From contig NW_019776152.1 in NCBI RefSeq assembly GCF_001039355.2, positions 37,878 through 101,877 of the forward strand: a DNA stretch of 64,000 nt, in the 5' to 3' direction. The position numbers were made by a program, and so were the translations under genes. Positions 39,201 to 53,012 of the stretch are shown here, piece after piece. The notes under the pieces were generated by a model, which saw nothing but the letters and a program-made list of their open reading frames with translations, had not been told where the DNA came from and did no database searches. Source of the stretch: Lingula anatina. Taxonomy: Eukaryota > Brachiopoda > Lingulata > Lingulida > Lingulidae. Numbering within the stretch: the stretch's first letter is position 1; the number at the start of each line of letters is the position of its first letter.

Positions 39201-40343
39201 CTGCGCCACCAGATGGCGCTCAGATGGACCAAAGAGGAATGAGATAGTATAAACCGTTGTAAGACTAATTTCTCGGAGGTAGACCTGTGTGACATGAACG
39301 GTAGTCCTAGGAATGGATTGGCACAGGTTAGGGGTGGTCGGAGTATTGGGGTTAGTATATGGGACGACTGTCACCTGTACAAAGCAATGGGAAGCGGTTC
39401 CTAGCGGGCTGCCATTCCTGTCATTGCACACAGGAAGCATGGTTTGCATTAGTGACCTTTCCCTCCCTCTCTCCTCCCTCTCTCCTGCTCTTTGTGCTGA
39501 CCTGTGACCTGTGACCCTGACCCCTGCCCTTTGACCCCTGCCCTCTGAAAACGGGAACTTCATTACATGTGTAAGCTTGCACTCATGACAGTGGTTAACA
39601 GTTTACTGGCTTACTGAATTAGCGCGTTCGGAGTTGTTTTAAAAATAGATAAATAAATAAAAACGAAAATAGCCAGTGCCTTTAAATATAACGGGTACGT
39701 TTATGAATTGTCTGTTTTGCGTTATTGATCTATGACAAAATTATAATTTTCTGTTTTTTTACAGCTATAGTCATAACCAGTCAAATATATACCACAGTCT
39801 CCTAACACATGTTTATCAGGAAATGAGTCCATGGGTGTTATATGACAGTATACGTAAGACACCGTAGGCAGTGGGTATTTGAGTGGCAATAACATCAACA
39901 TTTCAGCTTCAAGCACGGCGGGTTCAGGGGGGGGGGGAGGCGAGGGGTTAGAATGAAGTGCCCCTTTAGGCTTAAGCCGAATGTACATGTATACTCATTC
40001 CTTTGGGACCTAGATTTGAGAACAGGTGCATACCATTCACACTAGTGTCTGCAAGCCTGTTTTCGATTTGTTGATTCCATTACAAGGTCTTAAGCACGGA
40101 TTTTCCTAGCCTCATCTCTTCTCATCTCGACACACGCTCTCCTGTACCCGGTAAAACGCACGCTTTCCATCAACCTGGGTATAACGGTGTTAAAAATACC
40201 AACCCTGTACTTCGCGTCCGCTTTCCATCAACGTGTTAGTATATAGCAAGTGAAGCTATAGGTACTAGTTACAACACAAGTCGAAGTCGTCCGCTGTACG
40301 CCACATACAAAAGCGTACCAGCTATAACGCGGCGCAGGTGAGG
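39201..40343. other. Noncoding stretch upstream of the TATA promoter
   Basis: Contains a short TGACC-type tandem tract at about 39500-39545 and a G run at about 39929. Long frames on both strands here overlap the promoter and low-complexity DNA and show no protein features. Confidence 0.5.
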
Positions 40344-40480
40344 TACCCTCTCTACCAGAGCCACGGATTGATTTTTCACTAGATATTCACTGATAAATAT
40401 GGTCAATCTTTTAACTGGAGAAATGTGGAAAATGTGGCTGTAATATCTGCCAGCGTCATCCTGGTAGATGTAGAGGGTAG
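40344..40480. mobile_element. Small MITE with TACCCTCTACCA ends (copy 1)
   Basis: Left end TACCCTCTCTACCAGAG, right end CTGGTAGATGTAGAGGGTA. The interior shares GATTGATTTTTCAC and AGATATTCAC with a second copy at 43023-43153. Confidence 0.65.
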
Positions 40481-40559
40481 GCTTCACCCATTGTATTAAT
40501 CTGTATTAACCCACAACTAATTTATCAACTTATAATGGTGCACAGAAATGTTCACAGGA

Positions 40560-40614
40560 TATGGAGTAAGTCGGGGGGGGGGGGGGGGTTAGTTAGACCT
40601 TGATGGTTTTGAAG

Positions 40615-40668
<54 letters not shown>

Positions 40669-41281
40669 GCTTTATTTCGAGAAGGTAAAACATGTTAAGT
40701 ATATACACTTATGTTACACAATGTCCTCTAGGAGATTTTCTGGTAAACGTGAGGATTCAGGGTGGTATATGTACATCCAGGAAATGACTTAGCTTGCTGG
40801 TTTTAATGGGCGTTTTGCAAAGACGCTGAAAACCAAGGTGTAGTGGGCGTGCTGTCAGCTATAAAATAGAACGGTATATATGGTGCAATAAGATCAAGTT
40901 TTCCGCCGAGCTACATTTCAAGTCAAAGTTTCTTACAGTAGGGAGCAGACGGTAATTACACATGAAAGTCGACATAATGAAATTTGAACCTGTTCTTCCA
41001 TCATTCGCAAGTGGTACCAATCTTACAATTGTTAACGTAAACTTACCTGCCCCACGCTATCAATTGATATGAAATGGTTCTGCCTTCCAAAGCAGTTCTT
41101 TTTTTCTTGTTATGGGAACTATGCTTGGCTGAGTGGTGTGTAGGAGACACTGGAATCAGTTGTTCTCATTAGGATGGCGTAATTCAGTTACATAACTATA
41201 GGCAATTGCATTGAAGCGCATTTAATGATACGGGCGTCTTATTCAGAGACACGCGGCGTTGAAGTCTGGATTATTTTAACC
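40560..41281. repeat. Duplicated segment, haplotype copy 3A
   Basis: About 720 bp including a G run and an (ATA)n microsatellite at about 40615-40666 is repeated at 41600-42309. The second copy begins right after the N at 41599. Repeat-length differences are allele-like. Confidence 0.85.
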
Positions 41282-41599
41282 AAGAAGTTATAATGAGAAG
41301 GAGTAGAAACGGGACATCAATTATCTCTCTCGTCCAATCAGATCGCAGCATTCTTTTCAAAGCGGCGTCCTTTGAAATTCGATCCTCGTAACTGGTCTAA
41401 TCCTCCGCTCGCCTCCGCGTGACTCAAGACGGGGAAGCTGAACCAGTGCGTATACGTCTTGATTTATTCATGTTTAATGCGAATATTTGGAAGTTATACT
41501 TAGAAAAACGCCAAGTCGAGCGATATAAAGGTGAGAGAGAGTTGATTATCTGCTTTGAGCGTTGTTTTATGTTCATACGGTGGCTGTCAGTCAAATTTN

Positions 41600-41652
41600 T
41601 ATGGAGTAAGTCGGGGGGGGGCGGGGGTAGTTAGACCTTGATGGTTTTGAAG

Positions 41653-41697
<45 letters not shown>

Positions 41698-42309
41698 GCT
41701 TTATTTCGAGAAGGTAAAACATGTTAAGTATGTACACTTATGTTACACATTGCCCTCTAGGAGATTCTCTGGTAAACGTGGGGATTCAGGGTGGTATATG
41801 TACATCCAGGAAATGACTTAGCTTGCTGGTTTTAATGGGCGTTTGGTAAAGACGCTGAAAACCAAGGTGCAGTGGGCGTGCTGTCAGCTATAAAATAGAA
41901 CGGTATATATGGTGTAATATGATCAAGTTTTCCGCCGAGCTACATTTCAAGTCAAAGTCTCTTACAGTAGGGAGCAGACGGTAATTACACATGAAAGTCG
42001 ACATAATGAAATTTGAACCTGTTCTTCCATCATTCGCAAGTGGTACCAATCTTACAATTGTTAACGTAAACTTACCTGCCCCACGCTATCAATTGATATG
42101 AAATGGTTCTGCCTTCCAAAGCAGTTCTTTTTTCTTGTTATGGTAACTATGCTTGGCTGGATGATGTGGAGGAGACATTGGAATCAGTTGTTTTGATTAG
42201 GGTAGCGTAATTCAGTTACATAACTATAGGCAATTGCATTGAAGCGCATTTAATGATACGGGCGTCTTATTCAGAGACACGCGGCGTTGAAGTCTGGATT
42301 ATTTCAACC
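41600..42309. repeat. Duplicated segment, haplotype copy 3B
   Basis: Second copy of 40560-41281 with a shorter (ATA)n tract and point changes. Sequence diverges after TCTGGATTATTTCAACC. Confidence 0.85.
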
Positions 42310-42455
42310 TAGGTTCAGCACATTACGTTTGCCCCCCCTCCCCACAAATTTTAAAAAAAGAGAAAGAAAAGAGAGAAAGAATGAATGAAAGAAAGAAAGA
42401 AAGAGAAAAAGTTGATCGAATTCAGCACCATACGCATGGATGTTTTTTTTCTGTT

Positions 42456-42860
42456 AGCAGGTGTCATGAACATGACCATGCGACGCCTATCAAATTTAAA
42501 CAATAAAGGACAGCTATCGAGTATAGAAACCTATCCAATAGAAAAGACACGCCAGGGTATCCAATTTTGTGTTTTGTGCGTTTTTGTTCCTAAAATAGGT
42601 AGCTAATTAGTTAGAGAGCGTGATAGATATGTACAGAGAATTTCAATATGTTTATATTGAAAGAAAAAATGATTCTTTAAGCAGGTGTCATGAACATGAC
42701 CATGCAACGCCTATCAAATTTAATCAATAAAGGACATCTAAGTAAAAAGTATAGAAAGTAAAGGGTACATGTATCTAATTTTGCGTTTTATGCGCTTTTG
42801 TTCCTAAAATAGGTAGCTACTTAGAGAGCGAGATATGCAGAGAATGTCAATATATATATA
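42456..42860. repeat. Tandem duplication, about 225-bp unit
   Basis: AGCAGGTGTCATGAACATGA and the following CCTATCAAATTTAA...CAATAAAGGACA, then TTGTTCCTAAAATAGGTAGC and AGAGAGCG, occur twice about 225 bp apart (units near 42456-42660 and 42681-42860) with moderate divergence. No N is adjacent, so this looks like a genuine tandem duplication. Confidence 0.75.
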
Positions 42861-43022
42861 TATTCCTTTGAGGGGAACAAGAACAATGAAAAAAGAAGTT
42901 AAAGTTGTATTCGCAAATTCTTTTTTTTTTTTCTAAAACTCTGGTGGCAGAAAGTGGTAAATCTCTCCTTAATTTTTGTTTGCATAATGCAAACATTTTC
43001 GGATTCATGGCGTGCTAATATG

Positions 43023-43153
43023 TACCCTCTACCAAGACCACAGATTGATTTTTCACAAGATATTCACAGATACATCTTTAGAAAATAGACGGTCATTTGG
43101 TTCTCATTAATGTTGAAAATGTGCCTATAATATATGCCACCCTGGTAGAGGGC
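43023..43153. mobile_element. Small MITE with TACCCTCTACCA ends (copy 2)
   Basis: Left end TACCCTCTACCAAGACCA, right end CCTGGTAGAGGG. It is diverged from the copy at 40344-40480. Confidence 0.65.
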
Positions 43154-46100
43154 AGCTAATATGCACAGTTTCCGTATCCAGTAATGAAATTTGAGTAACG
43201 GAAGTTTTAAGAATAACAACCCTTTATGTAATGATGATATTTGCACTTTTTTAAAGCTGCAATATGACAAAAATTGGACTGCGCCGAAGGAGTATTGTGA
43301 GATGCATGTTTATTTCATTACATTTCACGACATTATGCTAGCTAGGCCTCAACTTCAATGTGTATATTACCTGAAAAAAAGTTTTGCAAATTGCTTTCTA
43401 AGAATATGCAGTTTTGCCGTGGTTCCTGTAAAACATTTGACTGCGCCCTGTCACCATATCGTCTTACTAATCATGAAGGTAACTGAATTGAGGATTTTAT
43501 TAATGGCTGAAATATTGCAAGGCCATCAAACAAACAAACAAAAAAAAAATAATAAAAAAATAAAACAATGACCTGTGGCAAAAGACGTCACGAAGGGTTT
43601 TTCCATTCTTAAAAGCCGGACGACACCGCGAAAATAGCTGCGAGCTAATTATTGCGTTATTTGAAATAAACTTCTTGTCATTTTCTGAGACGTTAAACAT
43701 ACTATACAGTAGAACCGTTTCTTTAGACACATGATTCCTGATAAGTTGAAAATTTTTATTTTAGAAAAAAAATTAGATCGATTGGAAAATGCGAGAAGGC
43801 GCTGCCAGCGACAGTTACTACGGTTTAAATTTTAATCCATTGATTTTTTTTTTGTGTCAGAACAGATAAAATAAGTAATTGTTCTGCTAGACTGATGTAA
43901 GTAAAGTTCCACTTGGGCAAATAATTCTTCGGCTCGCTTACTTTTAATAACATAAAAAATGTTATATGATCCTTGATACTGAAATCAGTTACAGACAGAA
44001 GGGAAGTGAGAAGTAAGGGATGCTCTCAAAATGCGCTTCGAAGTATGGATAGCTGCCGCCTCTCTCTCTCTCTCTTCGGCTGAGAGTTGGGGTCCAAGAA
44101 ATGACCCGCACAGTCTGCGTGTGGCAAACAGGGCCCCAGGGTGAATGTTTTCTAAATTTATATATTTAGTGTCGTGGCTTCAAGTTGCCAATGCGTATGG
44201 TAAAAGTAATAATTGCGCCTCTCGCAATTCAGTTTTATAACAAACTTAAGGCCGCGCTCAAACTCAAACATCGGACCTGCTGGATCGGTCCAACTCTGCG
44301 GGGGATTCTCAATAAAGTGCAATCAGTGTAATCGGCTTAATCGTCTGACACTGGTCGATTGGTCGAATTCACATTATTAAGAGGTTCGATTCTCCTCTGC
44401 CCGTACACCCCAATTCATCCCACTGGTGCTCTATTGGGTTTGTAGCATACGGCTCAACCAGGGTTGTTCCATTCTGAGAACACTAGCAATCAGCAAGAAA
44501 TTGCTCTCTAGACGGAAATCGAGAGCAGGTGTGTGTTATGTTCAGGTATTTAACTGCCCCTGAAGCTACCTTGTGCAAATGAAATAAGACATTGTCTGTT
44601 TTAAATGACGCAGTTAATGTCCCCTCCCACGACCACAATGGACTGAGAGAAAGAGAGAGACCACAACCTATATGTACCTAGTCATCATTGTAACCTAGTT
44701 GTCCCATCGACGGTCGAATGAGAGTGGGTAGACATACTGGAGAAGGCCCCCTGGAAGAGTGTGTACATGGGATTACAGCGCGCGGTCCCAGCAGCGTCCA
44801 CATTTTAGGAGCATCCCATCCCCACGTTTTCTTAACAGTATTTGAATGGGGTCATTTACCGCGACATTCTCAGTAAATATCCTCATTCCCATCTGCAGCT
44901 TTATANCAACTGACACCATTTTGGATCAATAACGTGTAAGGTTATTAACCTTCTGTGTATTTTAACCCGTGGGTTTGGCGGCTGAAAAGGACACATTTGG
45001 TTTAACTATAACTATATTAATATTGGATGCATGTGTCAGTCGTAGTAACCGGAAGCAGTGCTAAAGTATTACACACGCAATGGTAATATATATGGCATAT
45101 ATGATACATTCTCTTACTTGCTTTGTTGCAGTGATCAGCTTGAGATTAAACCTTTCTAGAAGTAGAATACGACTTATTGCATTTGAGCTTATTTGGAAGG
45201 CCAAAAAAAAAGAGGTAAGCAGAATTTTAAACTGATTGTGTAACATCAAATAGTCGTTTAGGTTGGTAGGTTAAGACTTAAACATCATGACTTATTTTAG
45301 ACTGCAAAACAGGTCCTTGGTTCTATGTTTCTGTCCTTCACTGAAACATGTATTTAAATTTTATTAAAGCTTAGTGTAGTATTTAGCACGAGGTCATAAG
45401 ATAAATGATATTTCTGTTAACACATTATGAATTTCGAACGAACAAATTAAAATATAAACATGTATATATGTAAAATAAAACAAGGCAAATATATGAGTCA
45501 GAAATATTGGGGAAATGGTAATCATTAGAGATAGCCTAAAGCCTCGCGACGTTTCGTAAAAGTAAGAGAGATTTTGCGACATTTGGATGAGAATAGAACC
45601 AGAATTGAAGAAAGATAAGCAAACTGCCGTGCTGCAACGAATGGAATCTGACAGAATATGTCCACGGACTAGATAAACATATAACTAGTAGCATTACCCA
45701 TGCTTAAACCATGTGACGTTGAGGAAGCCTCACCAAAGAACGTTTATGAAGGACCGGCACCTGTATGTCCACAGGCAGGATCATATTGTATAGTGCATGT
45801 ATTATGCCTTGTTCCGGAATTGGCCACTCCAACCACATTGGTCATCTGGTCGAACTTCGGTTTTATTCTTACCTGGAAAAAGTTAACCCTACCTCACGCG
45901 GATTCTCGCACCGTTTCAAGTCTCGTATGACGTCACACAGCGCCGAAAGTCTCTCTTGTCGGATGAATGCCGTTTGAATCATAATGAAGCGCTGTGATAG
46001 AGCGTGGAAACTAAACACCTTTTCAGTATAGCAGAGAACTTTTTGGTTTTACAGTTATCCAGATTATAAACTAAGTTAGCTTTAATACCAGGCATTTAAA

Positions 46101-48381
46101 ACACTTAAGAACTATTTTCAGAAAACAAGAGGATTGATATAAACTGTATAAATACATGCACTTAAGTAGCTGATGCCTGGCTCTAGGAGAAATAGAAAAC
46201 CCCACAAGTAAAAAAGAATTTAAAATTATTAAAAGATTTCAGACTCAGAACCCACATTTGAAATTGTTCCTAGCATTTTCCCTTAAGTAATAGATACATC
46301 ACGAGTCAACAGGGCGTGTGTTATAACACAAGCGAGAACCACAGGCGGATAACACAAACACTTTGTTAGGGAGGATGCTTCCTGACTTATACAATGACGA
46401 ACGTCGCGAACAAAAGACCTAGGCAAGTGAATAACTCGTATCTATATATGTGACGTGTGAGCAAGACACGGCAGGTCCGTGTTTTGTGTTCTTTTTTATT
46501 CTGTTCTCGACAGCTGTCGTACATGTAGTATGCTACATTGTACAACATCCTCGCGAGTCAGTCGTTGGTGCAATATTATGCGGCATGTCAGTGGCGATGC
46601 AAATTTCGCTGAGCAAAAATGTGTTCGTCCCCGTGACAAATACTTACAGCATAATAAATGGGAAGAAATGTTTATCAGTTAAGATTATGTAAACAGACCC
46701 ATGCATTGTATTTCATGAATTTGATACTCTCCTTTTGCACATGTTTTGAATCCAAGTTTGACGGCCATTTCTATACGTATTATTTGTTAGCATGTTTTGT
46801 CACAGCTATTTTGAGTCTAGGAATGAGATAACCAATCCAATTTCTTGGTTTAGTGTACTATTACACAGCAATGCCGTGTGAATCTCACGCTTGTCTTGTG
46901 GCTCATTAGGTACTATCTTGAGTGACGTCTTCAAGCAACCAGTAATCTCATTTCATCGCGACACGCAAGACCCAGCGGCTGGACAAAGAGCGTTCAGTGT
47001 TAATTGCTTCTCTCTCCAAGGAACACGGCGGCAGAGAGTGAAACTAAGGACGGCAGAAGCAAAAGCGGAACGTTGCAGTTTGAGGGCATCTTGCTGGCGA
47101 CACCAACAAAGGTGGGTTCAAAGTACACTTTTGCTTGAAAAAACGGAATATATCGTAAATTAAAGCCCAATTAATTTTTCGAAACCGGGAAATTGGGTTC
47201 ATAAATTTTAGATCCATACCATTTGGCGGTGACTGTTGGCAATTTAAACATCGCTCTCTAAAGTATTGGTCACAGCTGATGAGATTGATGATACTTCCCC
47301 ATTTTATTTCATTGAAGAAGCTATTCTCTCCCCACCCTCTCCTGAGAGGTGAATGTTTTTACAGAACCATTGGTTCATAGCTGGCACGTGTATGTGACTT
47401 AATTTAAGTTATAACCATTATTATTATTTTTATTATTATTGCACTAGTTCCAAGTTATAATTAGATAAATAGAACAAATTGCTAGTACAGCGTACAGGTA
47501 TGGTGCACATAAGGTGCATAGCAAGAGTTTTACACCGTGCGTGGCAATCTTTGCGCAGAATACGAGGTTAAATGTACATTTTAATTAAAATGTTTCTGCT
47601 GCAAAGGCATTCAGTGGAAGTTATAGATTCCACACTGTTAATGGCTGTTGGGATGCTTTATTTTGTGTTTTTTGGCCTTTTTTACAATCACTGTATTCTC
47701 ATGTTATTGGGTTATTCCAAACCTTCTAGCAAGAGTTTAGGAATAAAGCAGTTATAAGGATGAAAATGGCGCATTAGACGTGCAGTAGTCTGGGCGATGT
47801 GGACCAGCACTAATTGGTGACAATACGCGTGACAATGAGATAGACAATGAGATAGACAATGAGATGAGTATTTAGCACGGTCCTCGTCTCATTATTTAGC
47901 GACTGTGAAGCATTACTTCAGAGCAACAAACGTTGGCGCGAACAGGTTGCAATGATCAAGACAGGTCGGTTTCTTTCTATCGTGTAAAAGATTTCCTACT
48001 AATCATCATCACCGTCATCACCGTAACACTACTTTTTTTTCATAGGTTTTACTTATGGTTTCTGACTACTTGTATCTGAATCAAAGGTGGTGTAGGGTTA
48101 TGCTACAAATTTTGCGTGCTTTTGTGTCTTTTCGAACAGTTTAATGTGACAGCCTTAGTTATTTAATTGGACAATAATGTGTTGTAAGACAATTTTGTAA
48201 TTTTTTACAATTTTGTAAGACAATTTTGGTATATATGAACATCACAGGCTTCATTAACACCTATAAAACCTCTCCTGGCTATTAACACCTACCTGCACCT
48301 GTCATACCTGTTAAGCCCTATAACAGATGTTGTAGTTCAAAAACCCGTTTTTTTTTTCAAATTGTAAAGTATCCTTTTCAG
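43154..48381. other. Long noncoding stretch with weak exon candidates
   Basis: A short (CT)n tract lies near 44060. A half-copy of the AGATCGATC foldback family is near 44250-44350. An N at 44906 has no visible duplication around it. A GACAATGAGATA repeat is at about 47831-47865. A plus-strand exon-like segment lies at 45132-45214 and an open segment with an acceptor-like start at about 46910-47111, both weak. No gene model can be completed. Confidence 0.45.
45132..45214 (+). CDS. Weak internal-exon candidate
   Basis: An 83-bp segment sits between a good acceptor (TTGCTTTGTTGCAG) and donor (GAG then GTAAGC). One frame is open through it, encoding 27 residues that end IWKAKKKE (phase 1 in, 0 out). 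It resembles no family I know and may be chance. Confidence 0.18.
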
Positions 48382-48498
48382 CGTTCACCTGCCGCTAGGG
48401 AAGCAAGTGTATATCACGGGGGCCCTGCATTTAACACATCCATGTGTGCTGCAAAACTTTATCAGAAACTTTGGAATAAGCTTTTAACTGGAAGACAG
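48382..48498 (+). CDS. Internal-exon candidate, phase 0-0
   Basis: A 117-bp segment follows a strong acceptor (TATCCTTTTCAG) and precedes a strong donor (GACAG then GTAAGT). One frame is open for all 39 codons, including ASVYHGGPAFN and KLYQKLWNKLL. The length is a multiple of three. No neighbouring exon is established, and an open frame of this length is not rare by chance. Confidence 0.28.
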
Positions 48499-51400
48499 GT
48501 AAGTTTTGAATTTATTGGAAAAAATGACTAAGACCATATGCTAATTTTTACAAAGTAGGGCCTATGAGCATTTTTAATAGTATTTCAAACCTTGTTTTGC
48601 TAGTGATTGCCATTCCATTGTCGTTTTTTAGAATAATTTTAGATATTTTGTAAAGCGTAATGAGATTTTAATGAAATGTGCCGTAAGACATTATTATTGT
48701 CAAAGTGGCTGAAAATCGTGCTGTTCGAATGATAACATGAGGTTAGTTTTCTTTTGGCAACACGTTATTGAGGTGTGAACGGAAATATCGCATTGACAAA
48801 AACTCACTTTTATGACATGCAAACTTACCTTTTATAAGGCTTATATAGAGACACCTTTTCTTATCGATACAAATCATTTCGTGAAAGCTATCTTCTCAGA
48901 GAAGTCAATCTTAAAGAGGCGGTTCAAAGAGAGCAGAATGGTGCCGTGTGCATAAAGACGTTTGGCGCGTGAGTTGACTTTCATATAGTTGTTCAGTAGG
49001 TTTATTTTGTATCTCATTATTTTGTCATAATCGTATGGGATCTTATATTCACGCAAGGTGAGTAAATGTGTTGATTGATTATAGTACGGACTCTTGCATT
49101 CCGTTGGCGAAAATGAACTTTTATTTATTTATTTATTTATTTAATTATTTATTTATTTATTTATTTGGGGGGGGGGGAGGAGGGGGGTTCAACCTTATCT
49201 TCATGAACGCCAGGATAGGTTTACTTTGCATTGAGTTCGATATGTTATTTTTAATAAGGACATTCATTAGCAGGCAGCAGAATTCCAGTTTACGTTTGGT
49301 TTTGAAAATTTCACTTCAAATAAAACGATAACCCCCCTTTTAAAGTAAAAAAAAAAAAAAAAAAAAGAAAAGAAAAAGAAAGAAAAATAAGAAGAAACTT
49401 GTTGAAACTGAAACTGACTCCTCCAGTTTAATTACTATATATAAAACTAATGCAGAGGATTTGAAAGGGGATCCTTATGTTTTTGTACAAGTTGTATTGG
49501 TAAATCAACTTCGTCATTTCAACTCAACCGCACTTGCTTGACCATCACATTTTCCACGTTAACTGGTCAGAATTTAAATCATTGTTGTTCAACGTCAAAT
49601 AAAAGTCTGCACACAGCTGCAAACTGTATTTTATACTGTGAGCCTGGTAGGTGTTTATTTTAACTTATCATTACTTCGCCTTTGAACAAGGTCAAGCCAT
49701 TTTTACTGTCATCTCATTTCATTTAACGGAAAATTAACGTAGATAGATCAAAACCTATTATAGTGAAATTTACCTAGCGTGATAAGATGCGTGAGAGTAA
49801 GATATCGTTCATTGGTTTTCTTGGCCTTTAGGCTTTCTTTAACGATCGAGTTTTAAGATCAAGAGGTTTGAGAACATCATATGCCTTCCGTAAAGACTTT
49901 TTTCATGTTGTATTTAGAGGATTTAAATCCATGTTGATAATGATACTAATTCTGCAGATAAAAAATGGATATGACATTTATAATATACTTTAAGTACTGT
50001 AACTTGAGAAAGATATATATGACATTAATCTGATAAAAAATTTCAAGACACTAATAAAATAATTTTAGCGAGAGCCAGAGAGAGGCAGATAGAGAGAAAG
50101 GGGAGGGCGTCCTAGTTCCTATTGGTCAGACACCCTTATTTATTACAAGAGGGGGCAGCACGTTGGAAAACACCCATACATTAATGCTAGAAAGCTTCAC
50201 ACGTCAACACAGATGCTTTTGTTTTGAAACGACAGCATGTAAAATGAGCTAGGCCGGTAGATAACAGATAAGTTGTTAATGTTTGACTCATAAGAAGAGC
50301 CTACTAAACTGTCCCTATATAGCTTATATCAGTACTTTTGTTGCGCTAGACTTCAAATTCAACAAGATTTTATTAAATTTCATATGCACCTATTCAATAA
50401 TATATTGTATTAATAATATAATAATATATTAATTATAAATCGCTAAAGCCCCAAATTTCACATCTGCACGATAACATGGACACAAAACATTTTGCAAAAT
50501 GATAACATAATGTATGGTAATATTCAGTGCGACAATACACTTCCGATTGCATATTCTCTGCGATAATCAAACCCAGCTGGCACAGTTGGATAAGTATAAA
50601 AACATTTATTCAACAAGTGAGCCAATTAGTGGAACCGCTGCAATTAAAGAAACTGAAAACGGAGGACAGAGGAAAACTAGCTAAAACATTTTCCGTCATT
50701 GACTGAGATCAATAAACATGTTAATCATAAAAACATCCTTAACGAAGGAAACCAGCTTTTGCAAATTAGCTAAGCAGATGGTAACTACAGCCTGGGAAAT
50801 CAGTCATCGAAATAACGACCCGATTCCTCTGCTTGCTTTAATTCTCAGCGGTGATTTCTTAAGGGTAAAAAATAGAATTGCCAATACCTCAAGTCAATGT
50901 TTCCCTTGAATGTAGAAGAAAAATGTGGACTTTTCACCTCCTTGTCTGTTCACAGGGCCAACAAGTGTAATGAAATCCGACAAGGCATTGACGACGGCGG
51001 TAAATATGGAGCGACGTTGAATTGTCATTTCTTTGAAACATTAAGAGTTGATTTGTCAAATCGGGCATTATATCCAAAGGTTTTATTCTACTTTAAGCAT
51101 TTCATTTAAAAAATAAATAAATATGTAACTTTAAAACCATCTATTTATGAAAAAAATAAAAGGGAGGTTGTAGTCTTTCAAATTCGTTTGATATTGCCCC
51201 GGTATGTCAATACTGATTGGATTCGAGCAGCTTTGTTACCGCTGCGATGCCGCAGGGGATTTTGACCGATGCAGATGATAAACGTTTTTGATTAGCTTCA
51301 AACCCCACAATCAACCTATTTATTCCCTGCTGAAGTAGCCATAGTCTAGTTGCCAAACCAATTTGTCCAAGAGTCGGAGTTTGCAATGTTCTCTCGTGTT

Positions 51401-51568
51401 TTCTTTATCTTTTTTTTTTTTTTGCGAATAATCATTTGTGATGGCCAGAGAAGTATGCTTGTCATTCTACAATAGAAGACTGTAGGCACCAGCCCTGTTG
51501 TCAACAGAGCGATGTAAAATTTAAATTGAAATGTCAGATCGCTGAAATATTAAGTATATGAACTATCA

Positions 51569-51869
51569 GAAAGAATGTTTCTTTACTGTTAAGACGATAG
51601 GCTTTGTCTGAAGTTTAATACATGTGTATGAACCAAGTTTTACTTCTAGTCATTCCTGCATATTCATGAATGTGCGTTTGTCCAATAAGTGCCAAATCGT
51701 ACTTTTGTTTTACTTCAATTTGCTGAGTGACTTTGTCTGTTAATTGGGCAGGTTTCCTTTTGAAAATCAGTGTGATCAGATTTTATAACATACTTATTTT
51801 TATTTTATTATTTTCATGAATCATATAATTAATTATTTAATTAACTAATTTATTTATCAATCAGCCATT

Positions 51870-51911
<42 letters not shown>
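51569..51911. repeat. Duplicated segment, haplotype copy 4A
   Basis: About 343 bp ending in a TTA microsatellite at the N (51912) is repeated immediately after the N at 51913-52255 with a few base changes. This again looks like unmerged contig overlap. Confidence 0.85.
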
Positions 51912-51912
51912 N

Positions 51913-52213
51913 GAAAGAATGTTTCTTTACTGTTAAGAAGATAGGCTTTGTCTGAAGTTTAATACATGTGTATGAACCAAGTTCTACTTCTAGTCATTCC
52001 TGCATATTCATGAATGTGCGTTTGTCCAATAAGTGCCAAATCGTACTTTTGTTTTACTTCAATTTGCTGAGTGACTTTGTCTGTTAATTGGGCAGGTTTC
52101 CTTTTGAAAATCAGTGTGATCAGATTTTATAACATACTTATTTTTATTTTATTTTTTTCATGAATCAAATAATTAATTATTTAATTAACTAATTTATTTA
52201 TCAATCAGCCATT

Positions 52214-52255
<42 letters not shown>
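51913..52255. repeat. Duplicated segment, haplotype copy 4B
   Basis: Second copy of 51569-51911. It continues into TGTAAATATTGTTGAATTGC followed by another TTA tract, and that 30-bp unit also recurs at about 52332. Confidence 0.85.
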
Positions 52256-52256
<1 letters not shown>

Positions 52257-52285
52257 GTAAATATTGTTGAATTGCTCATTTTGCT

Positions 52286-52331
<46 letters not shown>

Positions 52332-53012
52332 GTAAATATTGTTGAATTGCTCATTTTTGTTGTCCGGTGTCCGTAGATACACTCTTGGCCAAAGAGGCTG
52401 TCACACATCCAATTCCACGTGTATTTGCTTAAAAATTATATGGAATCGTGGCTTATTTTCCTTGTTATGGAGGTGTGAAATTACATTTGAAAAAGCTCTA
52501 TAAACACAAATAATAAATTTTGTCTTATACTTTTTACGCCAATGCGCTTATATCGTGGGCGACAAGACGTATTGGAATTAGTATGCTCAACAAAAGTATC
52601 CTTTGGGTAAATTTATTATATGAAGGTATAAGATGGGACTCTTTTGAAGCCAGGATTGCAGCCAAAACGCATACCAATAGATGAGGGTGTAGGGCATCTT
52701 CCTCAAAACGCCTATAATTCATGAAGTACGAACACTTTTTAAGTGATTTTAAGACGGCTGAACTGTAACTGTTACAAAACTGCTGGCATCCATTTCAACG
52801 GTAGGAACCATGCAAGATCAGAAAAACACATAAAGTCTCTTTCACAACGAGTTATGTCAAAATAAAAAAGTTCTTTATTTATAAATTTGATTTTTTTGGC
52901 GGAAAAAGATTTGAAGAATGCATATGATGGTGAAAAATATCAGAAGAGACACGATTGATGTTCAAAACAAGCAACAGAAGGTCCGTGGTGAGGTCAAGGC
53001 ATACGGCACAAC

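Larger units (their letters stand above)
48499..53012. other. Noncoding stretch with microsatellites
   Basis: Contains a (TTTA)n tract ending in a G run at about 49119-49190, an A-rich tract at about 49349-49390, and TTA microsatellites at about 51872-51911, 52215-52256 and 52287-52331. A strong acceptor-like site (CTGTTCACAG) precedes an open segment at about 50957-51109, and a minus-strand 60-codon frame lies at 48874-49056; neither has completing evidence. Confidence 0.5.

Noticed and set aside
39102-39563. 153-codon minus-strand frame
   Set aside because: It runs through the TATA box and first-exon region and through simple repeats; no domain or splice support.
44370-44420. tRNA-like B box (GAGGTTCGATTCTCCTC)
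   Set aside because: No acceptor stem, D arm or anticodon arm can be drawn around it. At most it is a tRNA-derived SINE trace.
48874-49056. 60-codon minus-strand frame with protein-like composition
   Set aside because: No ATG, acceptor or neighbouring exon could be found; kept only as a note.
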